64,000 nucleotides of DNA from positions 5,483,051 to 5,547,050 of the forward strand of contig CM034391.1 in assembly GCA_019925095.2 (NCBI GenBank). Direction: 5' to 3'. The notes under the pieces were generated by a model that saw only the letters and a list, made by a program, of their open reading frames with translations, made no database searches and was not told the DNA's origin. Position numbers and translations under genes: made by a program. The first letter of the stretch is position 1. Each line of letters starts with the position of its first letter. The DNA comes from Dendrolimus kikuchii. Its lineage: Eukaryota; Arthropoda; Insecta; Lepidoptera; Lasiocampidae. Positions 53,620 to 64,000 of this stretch are shown in pieces.

Positions 53620-53850
53620 AGTCGTGTTAGCGATGGCTAGCAGGAACGTCCCAAACTGAAAGGGCGCGGGTTGAATCCTAGCCGGAACCCATGCACCACT
53701 TACGCAGTATTCTGACCTTATGTGCATATTGTTACAATCACCATGTGCTAACAACGGTGACCGCCTTGGGCAAGCGTGGCGGGGATACTGCCCGTTCCCC
53801 TATAGAGCGAAGCCCGAGCCCAGCAGTGGGACGTTTATGGCCTGCTATTA
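53620..53850 (+). repeat. SINE family A, internally shortened
   Basis: The head GTTAGCGATGGCTAGCAGG and GCGGGTTGAATCCTAGCCGG (a weakened B box) is followed by ATGTGCATATTGTTACAATC. Then a deletion removes the GCACATCGAGATAACC block. It ends CCCAGCAGTGGGACGTTTATG. Confidence 0.8.
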
Positions 53851-54348
53851 TAACTACGTAGTTATATAAACAGACTCCAGAGAAAACAGCCATATTTCCG
53901 ACAGAGAGTGTTGCCATACACAAAACAGTGTTATCGATATAAATGTATAGCTTTCAAATAGTTTCTTAAAAGAAATTCTGTGACACGCAAAAACAGACAT
54001 GAAGTAAGGGTTCTGTTCTTGTTACATTTGCAGTGGAACCCTGAAAACGAAGAAGATTTGCAACGGTGTGCGGCTCTGCAAAAATAACTCCACGAACAGG
54101 TTGCGCGTAGCCGGTATACCAATTGTTTTTGCACCTGTCAGACCGCTTTTTACAGAGTTCCCATTATTAACGCCTCCAATGAACTTGGGATATTATAAAC
54201 AACCGCCTTGTGAAGTCATGATCAATTTTGCACAGTAACTTTAATTCGACCAAGTACGGGGAGTCACACGCATAGTGAAGGTTCCCGTATTGATGATAAA
54301 CGTACCTCATATTTTAAAAACGAGGGATTTTGTAAAATGTTTGTTGAA
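53851..54348. other. Unassigned DNA
   Basis: Nothing supportable is seen; the short frames here have no recognised domain. Confidence 0.35.
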
Positions 54349-54727
54349 AGATTTCACCCAGCAAAAAAAGAGGTTTGTACTTTTGACCAGACCCATCTGT
54401 TCTTATCCATTTCGATGCGCTGAATACGAATCTGGTGTTTTATTGATTTATACACCCTCAAAATTTTGAGTAAAATGTAATTTTTTAATCATAATAACTG
54501 TAATTTTTAGCTATTTTCGGAGACTTATGGGCCAAAGACCTCGAGATTCCGTTTCAGCCGATCGAAACACACAAAAATCACACTTGATCTAGCTCAAATT
54601 ACTCAAAAGTTTGAGGGCGTAATAAACCAAACTGACCTCAGATTCGGGTACAGCGCATCGAAATACAGAAGAATAGATGGATCTCGTCAAAAGTACAGAT
54701 CACTCTTTTTGTGGGCCGGTGATTTAG
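54349..54727. mobile_element. Long foldback element
   Basis: The left arm (54349-54470) and right arm (54599-54727) are inverted copies at about four in five positions. TTGTACTTTTGACCAGACCC / ATCTCGTCAAAAGTACAG, TTTCGATGCGCTGAATACG / GTACAGCGCATCGAAATAC and CCCTCAAAATTTTGAGTAA / TTACTCAAAAGTTTGAGGG are clear pairs. The unpaired middle is about 130 bases. No coding capacity and no clear target duplication are seen. Confidence 0.7.
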
Positions 54728-55789
54728 GCTCTTCTACGTTGAATTAGGCACTGGCGAATTTACTAGCAAGCTGAGTAATCTGCAGCCTAGATTTTAGGGT
54801 CGGTAAATTCGGGGCTATTTTTAAATTATGTGCTTACACAAATTAAAAGATTAATATTAATATACCTTTAGGATGACCGTAATGGACGAGCGAGATGGAA
54901 TGCTCCTCCGTCTGAAAGGAAGATCTTTTAGCGAGGCTGTTGTTGCTCCTCGCAGGTCTAGGCCCAATAATATTGTTCGAAATTTGTATATATTTGTACG
55001 TTTAGGGAATCGTTTGCGACCTCAATTATTGCAGAGCGCCATCTATTGGCTTGTAAGTGTTCCACTACATATTATTAAGTCCATCAATTCAACGTGTAAT
55101 ATGTTCCACTATTTATATATTTTTAATGGGAAAGAGATGATGTAATTAAGACGATAGTGCACAAATAGTAAATAGTATTTTTTTTTAAATAATGACCCTT
55201 GTCAGGAATAGAATCTTTTGATAAACAAAAAAAAACACATACTGTATTTTTTGTAGATACCTACATCACATAATAACTCACGTAGTTAGTCAAATAAAGG
55301 ACGTGACCAATTTATAAGTATTCACTTTTTGCCAAATGTCTACGGGACCCTAACGATGTTTTTGTCTCAAAGTAGTCACAGCTTGAGCCAGAGCGGTTGC
55401 CCAAAGAGCCGGGGTTATAATTCGACCTTGACAGAAAGATTTATTTCTATTTATGATCACGATCGACTACGATAAAACCTGTTGAAAATTACATTATTTA
55501 CGGATCTTTACGAGGCGTAGTAAAAATGTGAGATGCTTGCTATTTGTTATATTGCTAGGAAAGAAGGAAAGGAAAGAAATATAATAATTATGTAGATATC
55601 CAAAAACATCTTTTATTTTGGAATAATTTATTTATCCAAGAAGCATTCTTCAAAAACAGTTACAATTAAGCTCATCAAAATCAATTATGTCCGTAGGTAT
55701 GTTTCATTATCATAAATGTTCTTGTTTGTTGTCTAAGGATTCATTCAACAATTATTATGTATTCAATTACTTGAATTAAAATAGAATAT
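54728..55789. other. Unassigned DNA
   Basis: A frame at 54873-55145 begins MTVMDERDGMLLRLKGRS and is slightly GC-richer at its start. There is no domain, and no donor or acceptor pair is convincing. The rest is AT-rich. Confidence 0.3.
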
Positions 55790-55925
55790 TCTCTAATCTG
55801 GAATCTAATCCTTATTACATCACAAGTCATCCTGCCATATAATTCTTCCAGCTCATTATTTCTCCTTCAATCCTCAAAGTTATCATTTATTATATCACAT
55901 GATTTTCATCCGTCTCAACAAGCAC
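55790..55925 (-). repeat. Possible LINE remnant
   Basis: Minus-strand wording GGCAGGATGACTTGTGATGT and GAGGATTGAAGGAG echoes 7700-7960 (GGAAGGATGACTTGTGGTGT). Too decayed for a frame. Confidence 0.3.
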
Positions 55926-56179
55926 TCATCTATTTATCTCTCTCTCTCGATTTCCCAGTCACGGGTGTAACTCTCAAAAATCTCCTGTTATGCACTCTTT
56001 TCTTACCCTATACATTCTCGTTACATTATACATCATTTAGTGATCCAATACTCGGTCCGGTGAAACGAGTCCGATCTTTTTACAAATTTGGTATATATGT
56101 CTGTCTACTTTCAATAAGTGTAAAAGGATGACAATAGGATATATTTCATCTGTAAAACAGGATAGTTTCCGCAGGATAT

Positions 56180-56301
56180 TGTGTCAAAATACATAACTTC
56201 ACGCTAGTTCCCTTGCGGGGTAGGCACGAACAACAGAGCGCCATTCGGCTTATTCTTACACACCTCACTTGCTTCTTTGACATTCATAACTGTGTCAAAA
56301 T
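56180..56301 (-). mobile_element. 100-bp LINE C tail with target duplication
   Basis: The insertion 56191-56290 reads ACATAACTTCACGCTAGTTC to TTGACATTCATAAC and is flanked by perfect 11-bp repeats TGTGTCAAAAT (56180-56190, 56291-56301). The tail repeat has almost vanished. Confidence 0.85.
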
Positions 56302-56429
56302 GTGCACTATTAAAGCGAAAAAGGACAAAGGAGAAGCAAGGTAAGCTATAAGATTTAATAAACAGAATTCCTGACGTTACGTGTTTCCAGGAGTTACATT
56401 TTCTATTAATGCATGATTATTTTTTACTA

Positions 56430-56765
56430 GCGGTCTCGGCAGAAGTTGTCCTGTGTTGAAAAAATAAAAATCTAGAACTCGACTCCTGCGCCACCTACCG
56501 GGTCTAATTATGAATCTAAACCACCCCTCGACCCACTCAAATACACATAAAAATACATCAAAATCGTGGAATTCATCAAATTTTGTTTGGATTGATTTGG
56601 GTTACATTATTGAAGTTTTAGTAGGGATCCCTAATTTTTATATAACCAATATTAATCAGGGATAATGTAGCAATAAATATGCGAATACTGAAAAATTAGG
56701 TCCAGTAGTTTTTGAGTTTTTTCGTTACAAACATACAAATCTTTCCTCTTTATAATATTAGAATG
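56430..56765 (+). repeat. Interspersed repeat family D, uninterrupted copy
   Basis: ACTAGCGGTCTCGGCAGAAG, CTGCGCCACCTACCGGGTC, TTAGTAGGGATCCCTAATTT, GGTCCAGTAGTTTTTGAG and TTCCTCTTTATAATATTAG are in order. It documents the single-copy state of the target site that is duplicated at 42612/42802. Confidence 0.75.
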
Positions 56766-57214
56766 GATGTAGGTAAACCATAGTTATGTCGCCAAAGTAA
56801 AATATTTAACTAATTTTAAAATAAGTTAAATCGTCTGAATAACTAGTCGTCGCGTGGCTTCTTCGAACGTTTTAGAGGTCAACGATGTTTAGTTGAAATT
56901 TGTCGCCGTCAATAGATACTTGTCGCGTCTCGCTTTCGGTCTAGAATGCTGTTCTCAATACCCACTTATTAACATTAATATCTGTGTCTTCAAATAACAA
57001 GCTTTAAAGTTATTTCACTTATCAATGAGATATCAATTCATTTTCCATATTAGTCAAAATGTCACTAGTAATTTGAGGTGATTATTCAAATTTGGTTATG
57101 ATAGTTCAATAAGCGATCATTGGTCATTCTGAAGCAGGGGTAATAATAGATCTGTTTCTATCTATCTGCTCGATCGATTATATAATACCTAGAGAACAAA
57201 TTTATCTGCGGTTC
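56766..57214. other. Unassigned AT-rich DNA
   Basis: Nothing supportable is seen. Confidence 0.4.
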
Positions 57215-57350
57215 AGTGTCCAGTGAAAGCAGCAGGCCTAAGAATACGTATTCTGCATTGTAAGGGATAGCATGTTGTCATGATGTCCCATACGAAGTGG
57301 AGAAGGATAAGTAGGACAGTGGACCTCGGGTTTCGAAGTACATGCTTCAA
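57215..57350 (+). pseudogene. LINE C-terminal remnant
   Basis: One plus-strand frame gives VKAAGLRIRILHCKG, stop, then HVVMMSHTKWRRISRTVDLG. Its end parallels 23935-24066 (KWRRKNRKADPGLRS). The frame is broken. Confidence 0.5.
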
Positions 57351-57564
57351 ACATAGCAAGTATTGAACTCTGAAGTTCCGAATTGCTGGAATAAGCCAAA
57401 CAGGATCGAAGATTAATTTCAATAGGTGTATTTATGTGTCTATTAAGTATAATTCTTACTTATATAATATTTCACATACTTATATGTTTATAAATAAATA
57501 AAATATATGTAAGTAACTGCATAACCTCTAATATTTATTTATACCAACCACCTTTGCCAATACA

Positions 57565-57720
57565 ATCTGTTTTATTCCTGCCACGGGTTGTCTGGAAGAG
57601 ATCGCTTCTTAGCGATAAGACCGCCCATTGTGCACATTTAGAATATTTTTAGGCTATAAGATTTTTTTGTTTTCTGTAATGGTGTACAATAAAGTGTTAT
57701 CTATCTATCTATCTATTAAT
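57565..57720 (+). repeat. LINE 3' tail family with ATCT repeat
   Basis: GAGATCGCTTCTTAGCGATA, AGACCGCCCATTGTGCACA and GTACAATAAAGTGTTATC are followed by about four ATCT units. The AATAAA and the four-base tail suggest a full 3' end. Confidence 0.7.
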
Positions 57721-58189
57721 TAGACTTTGCTGGGAATTGGCCCCCTCATTTTAGAAGACATAATTATTTCATATTGACGTAAATAGCCAGTCTTAAGAAC
57801 TTTTTATATATTCATACAGAAACGATTTAAGATTGTAAAAATGTCAAGATAATTTTCTTAGAGGCGGCAGTCTGCCGGTTCTTTGAACTCCACACGTGGA
57901 TTATGTTTAAAATTAATTAATCTTACTGGTTTAACAATTTCTCACAGACAGTACGTATGAATGATACATTCTGTGTAAATACAGTCGTCCTCTTTAATAG
58001 TGAAAGTGTAACTTCGGAAAAATATGATCAAATGAAGCACATGATTTATCAATTTAATATAATTATTAATAAAATCTCATTTCAATCATATAACCGTGAA
58101 AATGAGTATAAATTTCCAACAAGCAACAGCGCTGCTTTTTACATGTAGCTACGAGATATCAACCTGCTTGTCAGAAGTAGGTAAGCAAG
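57721..58189. other. Unassigned AT-rich DNA
   Basis: Nothing supportable is seen. Confidence 0.4.
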
Positions 58190-58270
58190 CAGGTATTATG
58201 TCTGATGAAAAACTACCATTGCAGCCTGTAGACGTTAGCAACATCAGAAGTGCAACCGTATTGCGGATAT
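58190..58270 (+). repeat. Degenerate SINE head
   Basis: GTCTGATGAAAAACTACCATTG, CCTGTAGACGTTAGCAAC and ATCAGAAGTGCAACCG follow the Metulj-like head order. Confidence 0.45.
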
Positions 58271-58884
58271 CTTAATCTCAAGACATTCTTTTTTTTTCTT
58301 AAACAAACCTATTTAAAAGGGTAAAAGGAAACTTGGAAATGGTTTTAATATATACTTTATATACAATATATTAATAAGGTTGCAAGCACCATCCCAGATA
58401 GGAATTGCACCTGTGCCCACTCCACGGTGTAATGTCTGCCTGGGCGCGTCACGCATCGGAGAAAGTGTACTACAAAGGCATACCTGCGACTGGTTCCCAT
58501 TTGGGTTACGGCCTCGAATATAACCGCCACGGGTCTTCTTTTTTCATATCGCAAACCGAACTAACTCTTCCAACAAACAAACCGGTCCGTGGCCAAAACG
58601 ACTAAAACTTATCGCGATAGCACCAATAGTACCAAATAATTCTGTGCCTTATGCCTTTGTCAAACCACATCGTTTTAAAATTCATTCACATTTAACTATT
58701 CACGGGTTTTTAGAACCTGTAATTTGATGGTTTCACTTTGAAATTCAAATCAAGAAGAGCGTTGGTGTGTTTAATCTTATCTTTCACGAAGTTAAAATTT
58801 GTAGGTATATGCCTCCACCAATATAAACATATTTACATATTACCATATATTATACACACTCTGAAGCATTTCAGTCATACTCTT
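58271..58884. other. Unassigned DNA
   Basis: A GC-richer part at 58380-58580 has frames on both strands (58357-58605), but no domain or splice signals are convincing. Confidence 0.3.
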
Positions 58885-58988
58885 TCATACAAACGAGCTT
58901 GCATGACAAGAGTTAAGGCAAGTGAGGTGTGTAAGAATAAGCCTAAATAGCACTCCGTTGTTCGTGCCTACCCCGCAAGGGAACTGGT
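58885..58988 (+). repeat. LINE C tail without its end
   Basis: CAAACGAGCTTGCATGACAAG, GTGAGGTGTGTAAGAATAAG and CCCCGCAAGGGAACTGG match LINE C; it stops before GCGTGAAG and has no tail repeat, so it was later cut. Confidence 0.75.
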
Positions 58989-60382
58989 CCGACTAATAAT
59001 AAATAAAGCAACGAAACTTACTTCTAGAAATGGGTACTATATTATGATGCATTCCAAATAATCTGAGGTAAAAAGTGTTTTATGTGCCAGGTTTTAAAGT
59101 TAAAATTCTGTTAGTAATAATTTCTTATTGCTTTGTCCATACAATGTCGCTGCGTTGTAGCAGCGGTGTTTTGTTTCTCTCAGCACCCAAACTGGATTCC
59201 TTTGAAACATTTTACTTGGCTCTGAATGGGCCCTTGTTTCATTGTTTGGTAACTCAGTTATCTTATATTAGCTAAGAACGATTTTTATGTCAGCAAGCAT
59301 CGAATATCCCTCCTTTAGTTTTTGATAATCGTTACGTAGGATTGTCCAAATCTATAATACCGTTGTTAGTGTCCTCATTTCTATCTTCCTGAACTCCTCA
59401 TAAATATATTGTAGCCTTGTGTTTAGCTTTTTGTTTACAGGAAGAATAATGATAATCCCTTAAATGCAATTATTGCGATGTGCTGAACTTTACTGGCAAT
59501 GACTCCGACGTGCATTTTTATTCACCTATAGCGCTCTTATCGTACTAATTTATGTTTTCTTGACGATTCTTTGTTTTCGCTTGCAAAGGATGTAAACATA
59601 ATGGATTATCGATTAGCTTAGAAGCTGATAATATTGTACTCAATCGATAAATGTAATGCCAACTTGATATTTAGTTCAATGTCGTGGTCGAGTGATAAAT
59701 AAAACACACTATTAAAGCTTACATGTCATAGAATGATATATGAAAGGACTTGTTATGTAGAGAGTAAGCAACAGGTGGTACTAGTAGATAGTAATATGGT
59801 CAAGTTTAGTGAGACATGTGACCATTTAGGTATTTAAGCGAGGTTTTATTTAAAGTGCGATATAATTAGTTACAAAGTTAAACAAAGGAACCTAATAAAT
59901 ATGCTACCGATAAAAAATGATAAAGATCTGTAATGTGTTGTATAAAATATAGACTTAATTTATTTAGTGCATATGTCGTAGTGAAATGACTAAAACTAAG
60001 ATATGATCAAATCTATGACAAGATCAAATCTTCACGCGAAATATTATAATAACGAACCTGTGGGTGCTTTCCCTGAAGAAAGTTAATGATTTATATGTTA
60101 TGATAATTGTAAATTGAACTTGCAGTATATTTTATATTATATACATATTTAATACTAGTTCCTAACGAAATTTCAAAAATTAAATATAGCGTAAATAATA
60201 ATATTGTTTTGAATTTCAACAGATGTTCAGCAGCAGTTTATTTTTAAAATGCACTCAAGATTGGAAACGTTTTAAAAGCAGTTGTAGGACCAATGTTTGT
60301 AATTATGGTAAAAACGCTTCGGAATCTTAAGTGTAAACAGGTTGCATGGACTTGTTATCACAATTGCATTCATACGTAGCTC
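58989..60382. other. Unassigned AT-rich DNA
   Basis: No gene or repeat is supportable. Confidence 0.45.
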
Positions 60383-60545
60383 AATATTATATGGATCAAC
60401 CAAATTGAATCAATTTGGTAGAAAGGTACACAACTGACAGGACACGACGGTATTCGATGACACTGAATGACTAAAGTTTATGTTTATACGATCACTTTGA
60501 TTGATTCATCTAAATTGAAAGATAGAAGTGAATCATCTAATAACG
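60383..60545. mobile_element. Small MITE, family L
   Basis: AATATTATATGGATCAACCAA and TGATTGATTCATCTAAATTG, ending AATCATCTAATAACG, are collinear with 37652-37803. Its terminal repeats are more decayed. Confidence 0.45.
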
Positions 60546-61163
60546 GCTTTGGCAACGAGCTAACTTTGATGACACTTTTCAAAGCAGGTACTAATTATAA
60601 AAAAAAGTTAATCTAATAAGTAAAACCCACAGGTAATCTTGATTCTAGAAAGGAAACAAAAATAAATACTTCTTACAAAGCTAACGTTTATTATAAAACT
60701 TAATTAATTTGTTATGGATTGATTTCAACTTGACTGAACTCAAAAGTGTAATTAAATAAAATCGTTAACAAAACGTTAAATTTAAAAGCAGCGCTCTCAT
60801 CTCAGTTGGTTTCTTGCAATTTGTCAATAAATATTTGACTCGCGATGACGTAAACTATTAACGTTCTCATCTACATCCAAAATGTTATGAATAAATAGTG
60901 CATTTCTTCATAATTAGATGCTAAACTCACCTCGAATGTTTCGGCAATCCTCGAAAATCAAATGCTAACTTTGATACAGTCAATATTTATAAGAATGCAC
61001 CATAAATCAGAAGGTTTTATATGAAACAAACATATAAATCCATAGTTCACAGTGTAATAAACATTATTTACTTGATAAAAATCAAAATGTACACCGAAAG
61101 TAAAAAATAAAGTTCAACAGTCTCGATGGAATGCGTGCATTTCGATTCGAACCACTTTATTGC
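60546..61163. other. Unassigned AT-rich DNA
   Basis: Nothing supportable is seen. Confidence 0.4.
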
Positions 61164-61500
61164 TTAAAATTTTGGAGTATCTGATTTTTTATTGATCCTT
61201 GTTTTGAAAGAAAACACTTCACTGTTGTTTTGTTGCAAAATTCCGTTGTAACAAATACACAATATTACACAAAGTTTATTCCATCGTCTGACTGCAACAT
61301 TACGCGAAGCACCACCGGACGCACGCCCGACCGCGACAGCGGTTAAATTCAATATGGCGCATAATAAATGAACGGAAAGAATGTCGTCACAGCGAATGGA
61401 TTGCGAAAGCATTCGGTCTTTGGGACCCATGGAGCTCTATCGGTGACGTAGGCGCAGGCGCATGGTTCTGTTTCACAGTTTCACAAACATTCAAGTAAGA
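61164..61500. promoter_or_regulatory. CpG-richer patch, possible promoter or first exon
   Basis: Between about 61270 and 61460 the sequence has many CpG (GACGCACGCCCGACCGCGAC, GGTGACGTAGGCGCAGGCGC) in an otherwise AT-rich area. No known repeat matches. On the minus strand an 88-codon frame (MGPKDRMLSQS…) and 5'UTR-like AACAACAGTGAAGTG follow. On the plus strand a donor-like CAAGTAAGACG lies at 61493. In insects unique CpG-richer islands often mark promoters; which strand, if any, is unresolved. Confidence 0.3.
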
Positions 61501-61939
61501 CGAGCCCTATGAGAATTTACAGACCGCGAGAAATGTAGCAAATGTTAGAATAACAACTAATAGAAACTTGTAAGACTCAGATGCAAAAAATGTGACTCTT
61601 GATCATTGTTAATTTCTTTGGTAGTAAAACGACGATGATGAAGAAGAAATAACGCATACCAACTATCAGCAGTAAACAGCAAGAATTAAGGTTCTACGCA
61701 CTTTTTTGCCCTTAAAAATTGCACATCTCTTCATCTTTATTTTTTTCTTACATACATATATATAAACACCCCTGTTGCCCGTAGGAGTATACAGAGATTA
61801 TAGATCTCCACTTCCGACGATTCTGACAAAAAACTTTCGCGTCATCCACTTTCATTATCTTCTTCATACATGCACGATTAATTTGAGATGCTTTTTACCC
61901 AACTTCTTTTTAACACTTCTGCTAGTTGACCATGATATG
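61501..61939. other. Unassigned DNA
   Basis: The last part (61780-61939) may be the decayed continuation of the LINE remnant to its right. Confidence 0.3.
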
Positions 61940-62090
61940 TACCGTTATGTACGTCGCGGTCTACCGGTACCAACTCTACCATTCACAATGCTGTCATACA
62001 CTTGTTTTGTGATTGTATTTTCATTCATTCTCGCCACACGCCCAAACCACCTTAACATTAATCTTTAAATTCTTGTTATTACATCTTCTT
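61940..62090 (-). pseudogene. LINE C-related C-terminal remnant
   Basis: The minus-strand frame reads MLRWFGRVARMNENTITKQV, then GTGRPRRT and stop. It is clearly the same domain as MLRWFGHVERMHDERMTKQI in 45173-45649, but from a more distant subfamily. Upstream codons are broken. Confidence 0.7.
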
Positions 62091-63545
62091 TCAATCCACT
62101 ACGTTCTTTAATTACACTATTCCTTGTCATATCATTGATCCTATTACTGTAATCACACCGGTGATCGATTATCTATGTATAAATGAAGATTTTTTAATTT
62201 GATTGTTTTACATAACAAAAGTCCAATTTATACCAATCATGGAGATGCGTAAATGTGGTGTACCTCTTCTAAAACTGGTTGGATTACCGTTATGATTTAA
62301 AAGTAATTTTAATATCTGACACACTTATGTCAAAATCGAACATCAATTAATCAAAGCCTACAAATGTTTTGAATTTATACAAAATTAATATTAACAAGTT
62401 TTAAATCAAAATTATGAGTTGAACTTGCCACTAGGCATACTTTGGATATAGTCAACCATGGCGTTAGATTTAGTCAGTATCGCACAACCGCATTATATAC
62501 CAGGGTAAGCTTACTGAGCTGAATTGAGTTTAACACTATACCGCGTCTATCCTGGGGCGTTGGGGTGCTTAAAAAGCAGACATCTGCGCGCTGGTATGGG
62601 GTAGAGAGCCTTTTAGGAAAACTGCTGAACCCCGATTGTCGCTGTTTACATGTTAAGCTGATATTCGATGGTTCTGTGTTTCAATTTTGCTGAACTAAGG
62701 GATTCATATAAACATGAACTTAAATCATTGAATGTCATGGAAAGTCGTCGTGTTCTTTCAGTTCTGTGCACTTCAACCAAATTGATTTAATTTAGTTGAT
62801 AAGTCTAACATCAGTATTAGCCTATTAATCATTCTGGATTGGCTCTTTGCTAAAGATGTTTGTGGGATTGTTGCTATAACAATTTATATACACAGCTAAA
62901 GTTCACAAAAAGCGAACGTGTGAATTCTGTTGAAGAAGCGCACCAAGATCTTTTGATGTATACGTGAAAAATGGACAGAATTCGGTTCGTCCGCAAGTGT
63001 TACCTGCCAATCAACAAAGTAAGCCATTGGATTCGTTGGACTAACAAGTTGGCCTAACATAGTTCTAACATCTATAGTGGGTATTACATAGAAAAAATAT
63101 CAAGCGAGAAACAGGGGAATCAGTCGTCAAAACCTTTTTTATGGTCAAGGCTTTAACAGGTCGTAATACTCGTACCGCTAGCTGGCCTTTTGTTTTGTAT
63201 GGAAGGAAAGGTCACTTTGTAGTTAAAATTTAAGCAGGAAGAAGTTGAAACCTGTCTTAATTGGTTATATTTTTCGCTAAACAAGAAACTGTTAATAACA
63301 CGTTACTTTGTAAGAACGTAATTAAGTAATGAGGGTAGGGCAAAGTTTGTAAAAGTATTGACTCATTAGAAACATTAGCACCTCCCCTCCGTATTAGTTA
63401 TTGTTTACATCATTAAAAATTTGCATTGATTACTTTGAGAGTTTTTTATAAACTGGCTGTGACCGCCACTTATACTTCAGGCTAGTCTTCGACTTTATAT
63501 TTAAAATCAAGGACCTTACTTTATATGATCCTTGTTCGTAATATC
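62091..63545. other. Unassigned AT-rich DNA
   Basis: No gene or repeat is supportable. A GC-richer bit around 62520-62640 has no open frame of note. Confidence 0.4.
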
Positions 63546-63745
63546 ATTTTTTTTATTGCTATCAGCGGACAGGCTGACACCCCAACTGTGATGTAAAGTA
63601 GTTACCGCCGCCTATAAACATTTGCAACACTAGCTATTACCACTGTGCTGCAATACTCGTAGATGGGAATGGATCCTGGCCAATAATGCCGTAATAAAAC
63701 TCAAGTTTGTTATGGCGGCATATGCTAGGCCAGGTGTGGTGCCGT
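63546..63745 (+). repeat. SINE family B, diverged copy cut by a LINE
   Basis: TTTTTTTATTGCTATCAGCG, ACACCCCAACTGTGATG, AACATTTGCAACACTAGC, GGCCAATAATGCCGTAAT and GTTATGGCGGCATATGC are in order. It is replaced by GC-rich LINE sequence before the CTCCGTTCCTGCACGG end. Confidence 0.75.
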
Positions 63746-63746
63746 C

Positions 63747-64000
63747 GAGATGGGGGCGCGAGTGTTCCACGCGCGCTCACCTCTCCTCCTTTGGGGCGAG
63801 TTACAGACCTCCCCACGCCTAGGAGCATGATGATGCCGGGGGATAAGGCAGTCCCCCGGCAGTGGAAGAGGCCTTACGAGGCCCACGCATGCCAGGGCTG
63901 CGAAGAGGCTAGGTCATATACCCGTAGCCCTGGCATAAGGCGAAGGACGGAACAGCCAGGAGTTTTAGTGAGTATCCCTAACTGGGGAGTGGCAATAGCA
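63747..64000 (+). mobile_element. GC-rich LINE family H, running off the window
   Basis: From about 63747 the sequence turns GC-rich: CGCGCGCTCACCTCTCC, GATGATGCCGGGGGATAAGG, CGTAGCCCTGGCATAAGGCG, TTTTAGTGAGTATCCCTAAC and TGGGGAGTGGCAATAGC. The last blocks match 18989-19263, but here more of the 5' side is present. The 3' end and any target duplication lie beyond 64000. Confidence 0.75.

Overview
This window looks like nuclear DNA of an insect, most likely a moth or butterfly. It is strongly AT-rich, has no bacterial gene layout, and is packed with decayed transposable elements of kinds common in Lepidoptera: short tRNA-headed SINEs, SINEs with the head type often called Metulj-like, a maT-type (DD37D) mariner, Penelope-like elements (PLEs), many 5'-truncated LINE tails, MITE-like inverted repeats and possible solo LTRs. 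Family names come from recognition and memory, not from a database search.

No complete host gene is visible. The best host candidate is a minus-strand exon at 8940-9242. It has a polypyrimidine/AG acceptor, stops in its upstream part, an ATG in good context at 9056, 39 open codons and a consensus GTAAGT donor at a codon boundary. A CpG-richer patch at about 61.2-61.5 kb could be a promoter or first exon. If the two belong together, most of the window would be one long intron of a minus-strand gene, but that is inference.

Layout. 0-10 kb: SINE, an RTE-style repeat, a PLE insertion with a GIY-YIG endonuclease tail (4054-5068), LINE remnants, the candidate exon and a short PLE-end insertion (9586-9773). 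10-21 kb: hairpins, SINEs, GC-rich LINE 3' ends, including one LINE inserted in a related one (18.9-19.5 kb) and one with a 15-bp target duplication (20174-20523). 21-31 kb: MITEs, a long-armed foldback (24118-24537), a SINE, a 9-bp minisatellite (26152-26935), LINE pieces. 31-36 kb: an intact-length SINE, then the full-length mariner with two lesions (32683-33977). 36-46 kb: two inverted LTR-like copies, several SINEs, a MITE split by a SINE, a PLE end nested in another repeat, and a LINE C-terminal fragment. 46-64 kb: more LINE tails with target duplications, a 98+98 bp hairpin (51396-51630), a second long foldback (54.35-54.73 kb), and a GC-rich LINE running off the right edge.

The main value of the window is as a readable record of retrotransposition. 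At least a dozen insertions still carry direct target-site duplications visible by eye, several are nested, and two PLE-derived insertions share the same two ends, which suggests a discrete non-autonomous unit.
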